DNA from: Anastatus disparis
Lineage: Eukaryota; Arthropoda; Insecta; Hymenoptera; Eupelmidae
Length of the DNA: 64,000 bases
Assembly (NCBI GenBank): GCA_017163975.1
Contig: JAFFSR010000087.1
Span: 1,451,720 to 1,515,719 of the forward strand
Reading direction: 5' to 3'
The notes below the pieces were generated by a model that did not search any database, was not told the origin of the DNA, and was given only the letters and a program-made list of their open reading frames with translations. Positions 23,668-36,197 of this stretch are shown here, piece by piece (positions within the stretch are counted from its first letter, which is position 1; each line of letters opens with the position of its first letter). The translations under genes were made by a program, and so were the position numbers.

Positions 23668-24333
23668 TTAAGGAGGCTCATCATGCTAGGACCGTATCAT
23701 GTTTTGGGTTCCTTGGTGGTCTTTGTATTATTGCAAATTTTCATAGATGAATACACTCTATGTTTCTAAATTATAATTATTATTATTTCAAGAACAAAAA
23801 TCATTGCATAAATATATGTTAAGAAAAAATTTTTTTTTCTTGAAAAGCTCTTGTGACTATTTACTTATATACGGCACTATACAGCGGACTTCGTAATATG
23901 TATACACGCGCTCTGAGCGTCTTAGAATTATCACGCATGCGCAGTATATACCAGCTGATTCTTTCGATTCTACGTTAATCAAATATTTTCAACTTTTACA
24001 CTTAATTTCTCTTTATTTTGATGGCTTACCCTCTTTTTTCTCCATTGCATTGTAATCCTTATTAAAAAATCTATATCCCTCTAGTTTTTTATAAAAAATC
24101 TTTGCGTAGAGATTTAATTACGATAACATTTGTAGTTCCATCGTGCATTTTTCACATAAGGCCTGTGTATAAGGACAATGATTTGACACATTGATTTCTT
24201 TAAATTTTGATGGCTTACCCTATATTTTTTTTTAAGCAATGAAAAGATGGAAGGTCAATGAACATTTTTTCAAAGTTTCATAAAAATCCATTCAGTTTAG
24301 AAAATAACATTGGAGACTGAGGAGCCTCCTTAA
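23668..24333. mobile_element. TTAA element, family F5 (666 bp)
   Basis: Ends TTAAGGAGGCTCATC / TGAGGAGCCTCCTTAA. The inverted partner arm at 32264-32267 shows the empty site with a single TTAA (…GATTTAAACATA… on the complement), proving both the limits and the TTAA duplication. Confidence 0.9.
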
Positions 24334-24380
24334 ACATACTATTTAGTATATCTAAAAATCGAGCAGGTTAAATTGGCTTT

Positions 24381-24770
24381 TTAAGAGGAGGTCACGTATC
24401 TCTGTCCTTTTCTAATCAAAGAATTGAGTTTTTTTACAGAAACTAATAACTTTAGCAAAAAATGAAGAGAAAGCCGCATCTCGTAATAAAAAAAGCAATA
24501 TTTTCTTTGATAAGAAAGAATTAATTTTATTGCTTCGTTTTCAAGAAAACCTTGAAAAACTTAAATTATAGAGGTTAGGGTGGACAATTTGGTTTTTCAA
24601 GGTTTTTTTAAGAACGAAGCAATAAAATTAATTTTTTCTTATCAAAGAAAATATTGCTTTTTTTGATACAAGATGCGGCTTTCTCTTCATTTTTTGATAA
24701 AGTTATTAGCTTTTGTAAAAAAATCATTTCTTTGATTAGAAAAGGACAGAGATACGTGACCTCCTCTTAA
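24381..24770. mobile_element. TTAA fold-back MITE, family F6 (copy 1, 390 bp)
   Basis: Inverted ends TTAAGAGGAGGTCACG and complement; arms nearly perfect. The empty site is at 32213-32216 in the opposite arm of the outer fold-back. A decayed copy lies at 29629-29923. Confidence 0.92.
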
Positions 24771-25169
24771 AGTCTTATTTTTTTCGTTTTTTTATGAGGA
24801 AAAAATATACGAAGCCTCCAGTTGGGCAGCCTTCTGAAAGTTACTTAATTGTGCAAAAAAGTCTGAATAAATCGTTATTTTGGATCAATGATGAGATTCG
24901 TGATTTTTTTTCTGAAAAAGTATTGATTTTTGGGACAAATGTATGAAAATGTTTTTTATTAGACATTGTATGTAAAATGTATGTAAATTTTTGTAAACTA
25001 TTATTTGCTAAACATCACAAATTATAAATGAAATTTTGAAATTTTTAAATTTACTTTTTGTTAAATTTCTAGTATATACACCGAAAAAAAAGCCGAACTC
25101 ACACGCTGCGAAGTCGATTGTTGTGAGTGATTTGGACAACATTCGCAGCTATTAATAACGGAAAATCGC

Positions 25170-25640
25170 TATATAAGAGTGCGTAACAATATCGCAGCCA
25201 ATCATTCGAACTTTCTGTATAAAAGATTACAATTGATCGGAGCAGAGCGCTGCGACTAAGCTGCGTTGTGGCTCGCTACGGCTCTCCGTAGTCTACGGCA
25301 CAGAAAGCTGAATCCAAGCCCAACGACTAAACTGCTTTGTCGCTCGCTACGGCTCTCCGTAGTCTACCGCACAGAAAGCTGAATCCAAGCCCAGCGGCTA
25401 AACTGCTTTGTCGCTTGCTCCGTCTCTTCGCATTGAATCATGCAGAAGGCCGAAGGCAAACACTGCGAATAAACTCTGTAGTCGCTCACTACGGTTCTCT
25501 GTACTCTAACGTATACAGAAAGCTGAATTCGAACATAGCGATTTATTGCGTGGTCGCTCGCTTTGAATGCCGATCTCAAGCATTGCGACAACGCTTTGAA
25601 CACGCTTACTTGGTTAATAAATATCATTGAAAAAATGATA
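25170..25640 (+). ncRNA. TATA-to-AATAAA unit of hairpin repeats (left terminal repeat)
   Basis: TATATAAG at 25170-25177 is followed by a GC-richer stretch and ends with AATAAA at 25616-25621, giving a possible transcript of about 430 nt. The body has two and a half copies of a 71-bp unit (from about 25255) plus degenerate copies. Each unit has the perfect stem CTACGG-CTCT-CCGTAG and the segment CAGAAAGCTGAATCCAAGC. A 97-codon frame (25337-25630) is conserved in both arms, but the 71-bp period is not a multiple of three, and an 87-codon frame exists on the other strand, so coding is doubtful. Promoter and RNA class are inferred. Confidence 0.4.
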
Positions 25641-26118
25641 ATTTTTACTTCCTTTTATATTTTTTTAATGTTCATGTAATTATGTGAATACATAATTTTG
25701 AACTATTTTCAAAAATTTATAATTTATAAATACAGTTAATGCTTTAATATCTTTGATGATTTTTTTTTATTTTCAGATTTATTAGGACATATTTAAAGTT
25801 AAATAGTTAAAAAACTATACTAATAAATCTATTAACAAATCTAAAAATAAAACAAATAAAAAATTGAGAAAGAAAAAAACTTTTTTTAACAAACAATTTA
25901 TGTAATTATGGATACTAACATTTATGAAGTTATTACTAAACATTAGATTACCTTAATTATATTGTTCCAAATTTCATACGCAAGTTTTATTCACTTGACG
26001 AAAAAGGGAAAATATTTACAGATGATTTTTATGCTATTTTAAATTCTTAATTAATTTAGGTACATAATAAATAATAAATATTTCCAAGTAAAAAATACTC
26101 AAAACCTGGTAAAACTAA

Positions 26119-26782
26119 CAAGGAGAGTGTTTCACCTTCGGGTCACCGTTTTTGCTCAAATTTTGGGAATGTTTTCTGGGTGCAGAAATATGTAGAAAGC
26201 CAAAATTTTAGAGGCCAACGCTCAATATTTTTCTAGTTACAAGCCATTGAAGAAAATCACTAAAAAAGTCACTAGATTTTCAAACGCTTATAGTATCTCA
26301 TCATTGTTAGCTAGAAGCTTATACCTTTTTTTAAATGAAAGTTGAGCTCAAATCCTTTCGAAATAGCACCTATAGCATCTCAAAATATTATTTTTTCTCA
26401 AAGTTAGAGCGTAGTAAAGATTGGACTTCAATTTTTTGTTTACAAAATTAATTAATAATAAAAGCTAAAATTGGGTCCAATTTTTATTACGCTATAACTT
26501 TAGGAAAAAATAATATTTCGATATGCTATAACTACTATTTCAAAAGGATTTTAGCTCAGCTTTCATTTAAAAAAAGGTTTAAGCTTCTAGCTAATAATGC
26601 TGAGGAACTGTAAGCGTTTAAAAAACTAGTAACTTTTTTAGTGATTTTCTTCAATGGCTTGTAACTAGAAAAATATTGAGCGTTGGCCTCTAAAATTTTG
26701 GCTTTCTTCATATTTCGGCAGCCAGAAAACATTCCCAAAATTTGAGCAAAAACGGTGACCCGAAGGTGAAACACTCTCCTTG
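26119..26782. mobile_element. 664-bp fold-back MITE, CAAGGAGAG family (copy 1)
   Basis: Ends CAAGGAGAGTGTTTCACC and complement; flanking TAA at 26116-26118 and 26783-26785. The empty site is in the right terminal repeat near 30920, where a single TAA is present. A second copy at 38646-39309 is also 664 bp, with TGA duplications. Three-bp duplications fit PIF/Harbinger. Frames inside are arms of the palindrome, not genes. Confidence 0.92.
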
Positions 26783-27099
26783 TAAGATTTATTGGTGATA
26801 TCGTCACTACATATTTACACATGATATCTGATAAAAATGTATTTTTACGTTTTCTTCAAAACAAAGTGCGTTTGAAGAAAGAAAATCTTACAATTGATTA
26901 AAAATGACTGTTTTTAATACTTTTCCGCAAATTCAGGGGTTTTCAAAAATTTATTCAAATTTTGAATTGCCAATTACTGTTAACATAATTATTTATGGCT
27001 CTTTAGACTCAATAAAAGTTGGTTATGTTGTAGTTGGATCTAAATACCGCTATCGAGTAGTAGGAGATAATATTATATTAAAGGCTATAGAACTAGCTT

Positions 27100-27510
27100 T
27101 TAAGAGCATGACGAAGCTGTCCGCCTTCTAATAATATTTCCAATCTTAACTTATGAATAAACGATGCGTTTAATCGAGTTTCTTTGCTACAAAGAAAAAA
27201 TTTGTAAGATTAAACTCTAGTGCGGACAACTCAAGAAATCCACCAAAATATTATACATACAAAGTTATAATAAAAACTTTCAATGTGTCGTATTTTAAGG
27301 TTAGGTTTGTCGAGTTTGATATCTAATTTCCAATCCAAGCTCATAAAAAAATAAAAAGTCCAAATGATTTTTTATTTTAACAAAAATTATTGTATAAATA
27401 TAGCTTTAGTGCGGACAAGTCATTATATTTGTTTAATTTAAGAATTTAAAAGATATTGATAAAATAAAAAAAGCAAAACTCGATTGCTGCAGCTCCGACA
27501 TGCCGTTAAA
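27100..27510. mobile_element. TTAA element, family F9 (copy 3, inverted, right part missing)
   Basis: Starts TTAAGAGCATGACGAAG, the complement of the right end of 22814-23281, and follows it to GCTGCAGCTCCGAC near 27500, then diverges. Confidence 0.7.
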
Positions 27511-27527
27511 ATAGTAATAGCGTTGGA

Positions 27528-27680
27528 AAAATTTTTCCTGAGGCTTCGAAAGCTGTATGGCAATTTATTAAATATTATATTTTTAAATGTAATCGTACCA
27601 CAATTTTCTCTAATGTTGCCTCGCTTATGGATAAACTTGATGATCCATTGAATTTTATTGTGACTAAAAACAGTGTTTAA
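27528..27680 (+). pseudogene. coding-like remnant, unidentified
   Basis: A plus-strand frame reading IFPEASKAVWQFIKYYIF and MDKLDDPLNFIVTKNSV before a TAA has protein-like composition, unlike the surrounding AT-rich DNA. I do not recognise the family. It could be the last piece of an internal gene of the long-TIR element. Confidence 0.25.
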
Positions 27681-27689
27681 AAAAAACTA

Positions 27690-29628
27690 CTCCCTAGTCT
27701 TGTCAAATATTATTTAATGAAATTTCATAATTTTTATCATGATGTTAAAATATTCAAATAATATTTATAGTTTGATAAATTTTTATTTAAATTTAAAGTG
27801 CTTTTTATAAGTGCTAAATTGAGAAATAACTAGTTTTAGAAAATATTATTGTATTATATACACACACATATATATATATTATGATTCACATTAAAAATAT
27901 ATTAGATTTATAAAGTTGATCTAAGTCTCTTATCGATTAAAAATTATAAAAATTTTCTTGCGTTAATTTTATGTTAATCTGATAAATTATTTCGATAGTC
28001 AAACTCATATGTATAAAAACAATTGTGTTCTTTAAAATTTAGACAAATAATGTTTTAAAATTAAGAATTACAATATTATAAGATTCCAATGAAAACTTTT
28101 GACTTTTCACAACTTCAACGTTGATTTATATTGAAATTGGTATCGATGGTTGCGATTTTCAATGAATAGCACATTTTGAAATGTTTTTAGAATAAGTTTT
28201 GCTTTTCATTTTAGTTATTGAACTTAAATGAAGTCAACACAACTAAAAATTTGGATTTTGAATAAAATTATAATCAATGGAAGAAAATAGAATTATTTAT
28301 TTAAAAAAAACGCACGCATTGAATATTTCGCAAAACTTTCTCCTAATAAATATATATTCTTTTTTAAATAAAAATTATCGTAAAGATAATATATTTTGAA
28401 ATTTTGGAAAATTTTTAAATTTTCAACGTTTTTGTATTTGAGGAATTAAATTTAAAAAAAATTTTATGTGATAAGTGAGTATGTGTGCAAGTGTGCACGT
28501 ATATATTTTAATCAATAAATATGTATATTATAAAAAAAATAAAAATTAAAAAAAAAGTTGTTTTATTCAATGTTACTCTATATTTTGATAATATACTTGT
28601 AAATCCTCAAAAAGCATTAAAATACTGAAAACAATTAGTAGCATATTGCTATTATACATGCAAAAATAATGAATCACAAACATTGCTAGAATTAAGTTAA
28701 TAAGTAATTAATTTGAATAGAAAAAATAATAAATTTTAAATGATACAGGTTTATGAATACAAAACAGAAAAATAGACATAAAAAAATATATTTTTACACG
28801 TACTTTAAATATTTCTTTTCCAGTATAATTTTCAAAGGTAACTTAAATGTGTAGTTTTAAAAATATTAAAATAGTTAATTCAATATAGATTATTCATCGA
28901 TTATATAAATATAAAAAATTAGGGTAAAAAATTAAACTTAAGAAAAATCGATTTGTTAAAAAATATTTAATTTTAATTATCCAATCTCAGATTGAGAGGT
29001 AATAATCTTGAAATGAATTAATAATTTTTTAAGGAAATTCGGTGAGAAAAAATACTGTATTCTGAATATAATTCTATACTTTACATAAATAAATGACAAA
29101 GTAATTGATTATTTGGAGAAAGGAGTGATATTATCGATTTTAAAAAGATATTTTTTAATATAATTTTATTGTAAATTATTTTTACAGGTAACTTTCTTTA
29201 CATAATAAATTTTTTTTTAATATTTTCGACATTACACTGAGAACTAGAAAAATTTTCTGGTAAAAATTACAAGGAACAGTGGTAGCATAGTTATAGGCCG
29301 CCATTATAGCAAAAAATTCCCATGTTACATAGTAAAATTTACAAGAAAAATAAGAATTTTTATTATATTTCAAACTAAAAAACTAAATTTATTGTAAATC
29401 TATAATGAACAGCGCTTTCAATAATTTTCTATATATAATTTTTATAAAAAATCACGATTTTTGCATTATACCTCTTAAATAAACTTTAATATAATTATAG
29501 AACCATAATTATAAGAAGCAAACATTAGTAGAGTCATGTGTAACTTTATATAGCAATTTTTTTATGAACATTTACTGACTTGGAATTGTCATTACCAGTT
29601 TCAATATTGAACCTGATTGTACCTTGTT
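27690..29628. other. AT-rich interior, no gene seen
   Basis: No domains, hairpins or repeats recognised apart from short AT runs. Confidence 0.4.
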
Positions 29629-29923
29629 TTAAGAGAAGGTCACGCTTCTCCTTTTCTTTTCTAATCAAAGAATAAATTTTGCAAAAACTAATTTTAGTAA
29701 AAAATGAAGAGAACGCGGCATCTCGTATAAAATAAAGCAAAATTTTCTTTGATAAGAAAAAATTAATTTTATTACTTCGTTTTCAAGAAAATCTTGAAAA
29801 AGAAAATTTTTTACCTTAAACTATATGGTTTAAGTTTTTTAACGTTTTCTTGATTATATTAGTTATTGTAAAAAAAACAATTCTTTGATTAGAAAAAGAC
29901 GAATATACTCGACCTGCTCTTAA
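29629..29923. mobile_element. TTAA MITE, family F6 (copy 2, decayed)
   Basis: TTAAGAGAAGGTCACG at the left and CGACCTGCTCTTAA at the right; inner segments TTTTCTAATCAAAG / CTTTGATTAGAAAA match copy 1. Confidence 0.8.
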
Positions 29924-30357
29924 ATTTGTTGTTTTAGTTTTATTAAAAATTATTTGCGTGGTTTAAATTATATTTAATGAAAGAACCTCCGAAAATTTGC
30001 TTTTTCCATACCATTTATGCAAAAACCATTCATATAATTTTTCAAAAATTTTGATACTATTAATGAAATTTTCAAGGTACCGTGCAATATTGCTTTTAAA
30101 AAATGAATTTTGTTTAACAATTTGAAAAATGAATAATTTATTCGCAAACAGTTGTGTATTTTTTAATTTAATGGAATAGTCACTGTTTAAAAATTGTTTG
30201 AAAAAAGTGATATTTAAAGTTGAAACTTTTAAGGATGTACCAATATATCTTTGAAATTTATTTAAAATAATTTTCGTTAGTATATTATTTTATTCCATTT
30301 TATGAAATCTTAATAAAATAATAGTCTTAGTTATAACATTAAATCCATAGAACTTGT

Positions 30358-30360
<3 letters not shown>

Positions 30361-30442
<82 letters not shown>
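30361..30442. repeat. (TA)n microsatellite
   Basis: About 82 bp of perfect TA. Confidence 0.95.
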
Positions 30443-30443
<1 letters not shown>

Positions 30444-30753
30444 GTAAAATTTAACATGAATTCACACGGCTAAATAATAAAAATCAATAAGTCTGGGAAT
30501 ATGTTCCATTTGGTTTCCAAAATAGAAATCAAAAATTTTGAGGTTAAAAATTCAAAGTAATGGAATATTTTTATTTACTCAAATTTTTGAGTGAAATTAA
30601 GTTATAATTACAATATGTAGACTTTTTAACTTACCTGTTAGGTGAAGATCACTATTGAATATACACAAAAACTGCCTAAGTTGATTTGATATTTAATGAC
30701 TTGACTTAATATTTTTTTATAAAGAACGAATAAATTTCAGCGATAACGAAGAC
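30443..30753. other. AT-rich interior of the long-TIR element, nothing seen
   Basis: No supportable feature between the TA repeat and the right terminal repeat. Confidence 0.4.
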
Positions 30754-31399
30754 AATTTTTGAAAACCCCTGAATTTGCGGAAAAGTATTAAAAACAGTCA
30801 TTTTTAATCAATTGTAAGATTTTCTTTCTTCAAACGCACTTTGTTTTGAAGAAAACGTAAAAATACATTTTTATCAGATATCATGTGTAAATATGTAGTG
30901 ACGATATCACCAATAAATCTTAGTTTTACCAGGTTTTGAGTATTTTTTACTTGGAAATATTTATTATTTATTATGTACCTAAATTAATTAAGAATTTAAA
31001 ATAGCATAAAAATCATCTGTAAATATTTTCCCTTTTTCGTCAAGTGAATAAAACTTGCGTATGAAATTTGGAACAATATAATTAAGGTAATCTAATGTTT
31101 AGTAATAACTTCATAAATGTTAGTATCCATAATTACATAAATTGTTTGTTAAAAAAGTTTTTTTCTTTCTCAATTTTTTATTTGTTTTATTTTTAGATTT
31201 GTTAATAGATTTATTAGTATAGTTTTTTAACTATTTAACTTTAAATATGTCCTAATAAATCTGAAAATAAAAAAAATCATCAAAGATATTAAAGCATTAA
31301 CTGTATTTATAAATTATAAATTTTTGAAAATAGTTCAAAATTATGTATTCACATAATTACATGAACATTAAAAAAAAATATAAAAGGAAGTAAAAATTA

Positions 31400-31868
31400 T
31401 CATTTTTTCAATGATATTTATTAACCAAGTAAGCGTGTTCAAAGCGTTGTCGCAATGCTTGAGATCGGCATTCAAAGCGAGCGACCACGCAATAAATCGC
31501 TATGTTCGAATTCAGCTTTCTGTATACGTTAGAGTACAGAGAACCGTAGTGAGCGACTACAGAGTTTATTCGCAGTGTTTGCCTTCGGCCTTCTGCATGA
31601 TTCAATGCGAAGAGACGGAGCAAGCGACAAAGCAGTTTAGTCGCTGGGCTTGGATTCAGCTTTCTGTGCGGTAGACTACGGAGAGCCGTAGCGAGCGACA
31701 AAGCAGTTTAGTCGTTGGGCTTGGATTCAGCTTTCTGTGCCGTAGACTACGGAGAGCCGTAGCGAGCCACAACGCAGCTTAGTCGCAGCGCTCTGCTCCG
31801 ATCAATTGTAATCTTTTATACAGAAAGTTCGAATGATTGGCTGCGATATTGTTACGCACTCTTATATA
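31400..31868 (-). ncRNA. TATA-to-AATAAA unit of hairpin repeats (right terminal repeat)
   Basis: Inverse copy of 25170-25640: TATATAAG on the minus strand at 31861-31868 and AATAAA at 31419-31424. The 97-codon frame (31701-31408) differs at one residue (alanine to threonine). The two units would be transcribed towards each other, into the element. Confidence 0.4.
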
Positions 31869-32379
31869 GCGATTTTCCGTTATTAATAGCTGCGAATGTT
31901 GTCCAAATCACTCACAACAATCGACTTCGCAGCGTGTGAGTTCGGCTTTTTTTTCAGTGTATGGTTCATAATGTCTTAAATTACAATTTGTAAAAATATG
32001 TTCATATTCTACACATGATTTCCAATAAAAAACATTCTTATACATCTGTCCCAAAAATCAATACTTTTTCAGAAAAAAAATCACGAATCTCATCATTGAT
32101 CCAAAATAACGATTTTTCAGGCATTTTTGCACAATTAAGTAACTTTGAGAAGGCTGCCCAACTGGAGGCTTCGTATATTTTTTCCTCATAAAATAACGAA
32201 AAAAATAAGACTTTAAAAAGCCAATTTAACCTGCTCGATTTTTAGATATACTAAATAGTATGTTTAAATCGATCAAGTAAGCATAAAAATCAGTATATTA
32301 TAATTTGCAAAAATTTGGGTGAATTCTACATCTTATTTCCAAGAAAAAGTATTCTATTAAGTTTTAACGAAAAATTGAT

Positions 32380-33187
<808 letters not shown>

Positions 33188-34330
33188 ATGAATCGCATCG
33201 AAAATTTAAAATACAAAAAGAGAAGGAAAGCAAAATTGAGGAAAATGAAAAGAAAACATAAAAATTTAAATGCCAAAAAAGAAAAAACTACAAGTGAGAA
33301 AAAACTTCAAAGTTTTATTAAAAGCTGGATCAAAGATCAAAATGACGATGAAAGTTTTGAATATGTGTTAGTGCACAAAAAAACAATTGAATAATTTTGT
33401 TTCTGAAGTGTTGTGTGCAATGTGTAAACAAAATTCTCTTAGTATTTTAGTCTTAGAGTCGAATGAACTTGCAACAAAACTAAATATTATATGCGGTGAA
33501 TGTGAGGAAACTATAGAAGAATTTCATTCATGCCCACGTGTTGATGAAAAAAAACATTTCATGTGAGCAAAAAAATTATTGAAAGTGTGATCATGATGGG
33601 ATTAGGTTATGCTGGTTTACAAAAATTTTGTATGGGTATGGGCATGAATGTTATGTCTAAAAAAACTTTTTATAAAATATTGCAAAGTGTGATAAATGAC
33701 TATAACAAACTCAAGCAAGAAATGTTATCAGAATCAAGAAAGAAGGTAGGTGAACATTATTTAGCTTTAGATATAAGTCTTGATGATGATAGCATTATTG
33801 ACTATACATGTACGTATGATGGTACTTGGCAGAAACGAGGATTCACCTCATTATATGGTATAGGCTTTGTCATTGAATTATACACCGGTTTAGTAATACA
33901 TGATGAGATTCTGTCTAAATACATTATTTATACATTATTTGTGAAAGTAAAAAAAGGATATTGCAACCTGAAAGCGAAGAATTCAAAGAGTGGTTAAAAC
34001 ACATAAAAGCAGTGGTACGTGTCAACAAAACATTGATGGTTCATAGAGCTGTTTCACAAGGACAAGAGCCACCCAGTCACACTAGTACAAGAACAAAAAT
34101 AAATTATCTTGTTATTGAATACATCAGACCTGTATATGAAAAATTCAGCAATGTAGAGTTGCTTCGAAGATGTATAAGAGGTGGCACGCAGAATGCTAAT
34201 GAGTCTTCATCACATAATTTGGTCAAAGTGCAGCAAGGATACTTTTCAATCAAAGAATGAATTAGAAATTGCTGTAATTATGGCTGTTAGTGAATTAAAT
34301 ATGGGTTGTGAAAATACAGTAGGATGAAAA
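33188..34330 (+). pseudogene. Mutator-like transposase pseudogene
   Basis: Consecutive plus-strand frames fit one decayed protein. A basic N-terminus (33188-33394) is followed by a CAMCKQNSL...CGECEE cysteine segment near 33415-33510. Next comes IIESVIMMGLGYAGLQKFC leading to DYTCTYDGTWQKRGFTSLYG (33563-33997), the conserved 'D...DGTWQKRG' core of the insect Mutator-like transposase family. The C-terminal part has YIRPVYEKFSNVELLRRC and TQNANESSSHN (to 34260), then after another shift ELEIAVIMAVSELN. The middle of the domain is missing near 33950, and there are at least three frame breaks. The conserved acidic residues after the deletion are lost. No terminal repeats were found. Confidence 0.75.
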
Positions 34331-34588
34331 AATTTTACAGTAAGATTAAAACTAATCATTTAATATTACAACTTTTGATTATTATAATTTTTTTTAGACC
34401 TCAGGACCAATCTGAAAGAGTTGAAAAAGTAAAGAAGATTAGAAAATGTACAAGTAAAAAAGAAAAATGATGTGTTTAGTATTGAAATAAATAAATTCAA
34501 CATCTAAATTGTGTTCTGAAAATTGTTGCATAAAATGTTGTTTTTCTCAAAATTAATTATTTAATTTATTTTCTTAAATTCAAAATAG

Positions 34589-35027
34589 TTCTGGCGATGA
34601 AATATTGTTCTAATCAAGTTGAAATTTTATATTTTTCTTTAATTGTATATTAGCAACAAAATTGTGGTGCAGATTTATAATCCGATAAGGTCGAACATAC
34701 TTTTTTGAAACTTTGCTAGATAAAACATGTGATAATATAATTTTATTAAATAAATAATTGTTATAATTGTTATAATGGATTATAAATTTTCTTATTTTTG
34801 ACTTCGAACAATTTTGCACCACAATTATCTTCATTTTGTATATTTGAATATGGTCAATGTCCCAATCGCTACTCACGAACCTATTACTAACCGCTCAATG
34901 TTATTTAGATACGAAAAAAAATTTTTAACAATGAGCGGCTAGTAAAAGTTTCGTGAGTAGCAATTGGGATATTGACCATATATATCTCCATCCACGTGTC
35001 TGAAAATTGAAAAGTTCATCGCCAGAA
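34589..35027. mobile_element. 439-bp TIR element with an inner inverted pair
   Basis: Ends TTCTGGCGATGAA / TTCATCGCCAGAA. Inside, TTGTGGTGCA and TGCACCACAA form a second inverted pair (34660-34825). Target duplication not clear. Confidence 0.65.
34848..34982. mobile_element. 135-bp hairpin nested in the 34589-35027 element
   Basis: Near-perfect inverted arms starting ATATGGTCAATGTCCC and containing CTACTCACGAA and GAGCGG. Confidence 0.7.
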
Positions 35028-35370
35028 GTCATTTAAAGAAAGTCTAATTTTCATTGAATTTTTACACATATTTCTTAATTATTAGAATAAAATTCACTAT
35101 TTGAAACTATGTAGAGCAATTTCTTGATGATTTTAATGTATATCTCAATATAAAAAAGAAGGAGACTAATTAAATTATATAATGAAAGAAATAGTTTTCA
35201 AGGTCGACGGTATCCTTAAAAAAATCTAGACACTGTTTTTTTAATTTTATATGAAAAAAACTTTTCCCAAATAGAATAAAATTCTAATTCTGCATTCACT
35301 CTTTAGTTTTCAGAATTCTTATAATTCTCGATTGTTTATTTGTCATTCTTAACACATTTTTTCTACTTAC

Positions 35371-35547
35371 CCATTCTCGAATGTATTGAGGTGTATCAAG
35401 ATCAGAGATATGATTGTCACGTAAACTGTATTCGTAATGTCCCGCTGCAGCTAATAGATTGTGTTCATAAATTTTCAACAGATTTTCTTCCCAAGCTGCT
35501 CTACGCCTTTCCTCAACTCGGCCAGTGTAAGTTTTATTGTGCGTCAT
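35371..35547 (-). CDS. cathepsin-like cysteine protease, exon 2 (I29 prodomain)
   Basis: A 59-codon exon bounded by an AG acceptor (35548-35549) and a GTAAGT donor (35370-35365), both in phase 0. It encodes the I29 inhibitor prodomain of papain-family proteases: MTHNKTYTGRVEER leads into WEENLLKIYEHN, which carries the W-x2-N-x3-I-x3-N part of the ERFNIN motif, and then RDNHISD in the place of GNFD. The prodomain keeps the zymogen inactive and assists folding in the secretory pathway. It joins exon 1 (44329-44448) to give ...EYWYMYK-MTHNKTY..., the expected continuous start. I found no downstream exon with the catalytic Cys, His and Asn in the window. The gene may continue beyond it, be broken, or encode an I29-only inhibitor. 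Confidence 0.85.
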
Positions 35548-35956
35548 CTAGGAGTAGTCATCCAACAGATCCAATAGATAACAATAAAAAGGATATTAAT
35601 CAATAAAAGTATTAAAGTATGAAGTATGTTCGTGACGAAATATCTACATTGCAATGACAAAATCAGTTTTGCTCTTATGAACTTATGTTATTGCATTATA
35701 TGATAAAAAATTAACCTTACAATAATAAAGTAGTTAAGAAACATAAGCGGCTCATGCTCTAAATTATAAAATTATATAAAACTTTTACAAATTAAAGTAG
35801 AAATTCAGAACTTTACGATGATGTAAAAAAATAACTGGAGTAAACGAGTATCAAATAAACGAGTGAAATAAAATAAAAAATTAGTAACTTCAACACTTAA
35901 CTTTAATAAAAAATTAGATTTAGTTCCGACAAATAATATAAATACATGTAAAATTT

Positions 35957-36007
<51 letters not shown>

Positions 36008-36197
36008 TATTCACGGGCATTACTGCCCTTTTTAACATGTAATAGAAATTCATTTAATACAACACAGTTTGACGTATTATTTAACGTGGTGTCAGCCCAC
36101 GGCAGAGACAGCGAAAAAGCGACCAGACGGGGAATCGATCCCGCGCCAACGGGAATACGAGTCACGCGCCTAAGCCACTACTCCACTGAACTCTACA
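35957..36197 (-). mobile_element. tRNA-derived SINE with (AAAT)n tail
   Basis: On the minus strand the head has an A-box-like TGGCTTAGGCGCG and a B-box-like GGATCGATTCCC, then a body ending GGGCAGTAATGCCCGTG and an (AAAT)n tail (plus-strand TTTA repeats at 35957-36009). AAATTTT occurs at both flanks as a likely target duplication. RNA polymerase III transcription and LINE-dependent mobility are family knowledge. Confidence 0.8.

Larger units (their letters stand above)
25079..31959. mobile_element. 6.9-kb element with two ~1,206-bp terminal inverted repeats
   Basis: Ends CACCGAAAAAAAAGCCG and complement of CACTGAAAAAAAAGCCG, flanked by TA at 25077-25078 and 31960-31961, as for Tc1/mariner-type insertion. 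The left repeat is 25079-26951 including a 664-bp MITE and its 3-bp duplication. The right repeat is 30754-31959. After subtraction both are 1,206 bp, and I saw very few differences. The 3.8-kb interior is AT-rich, holds other repeats and a short coding-like remnant (27528-27680), and encodes no recognisable transposase. Confidence 0.8.
23556..32379. mobile_element. outer fold-back element whose loop was split by a 6.9-kb element
   Basis: Once the MITEs at 23668-24333 and 24381-24770 are removed, the left arm (23556 to about 24960) is about 350 bp and is inverse to about 32030-32379 on the right. The non-matching 120 and 70 bp next to the inner element would be its original loop. The original element was thus about 0.9 kb. 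Confidence 0.65.

Noticed and set aside
25337..25630. 97-codon frame conserved in both terminal repeats, as a protein gene
   Set aside because: The underlying 71-bp repeat is not a multiple of three and another frame is open on the opposite strand; conservation follows from arm identity. Kept only as a possible RNA unit.
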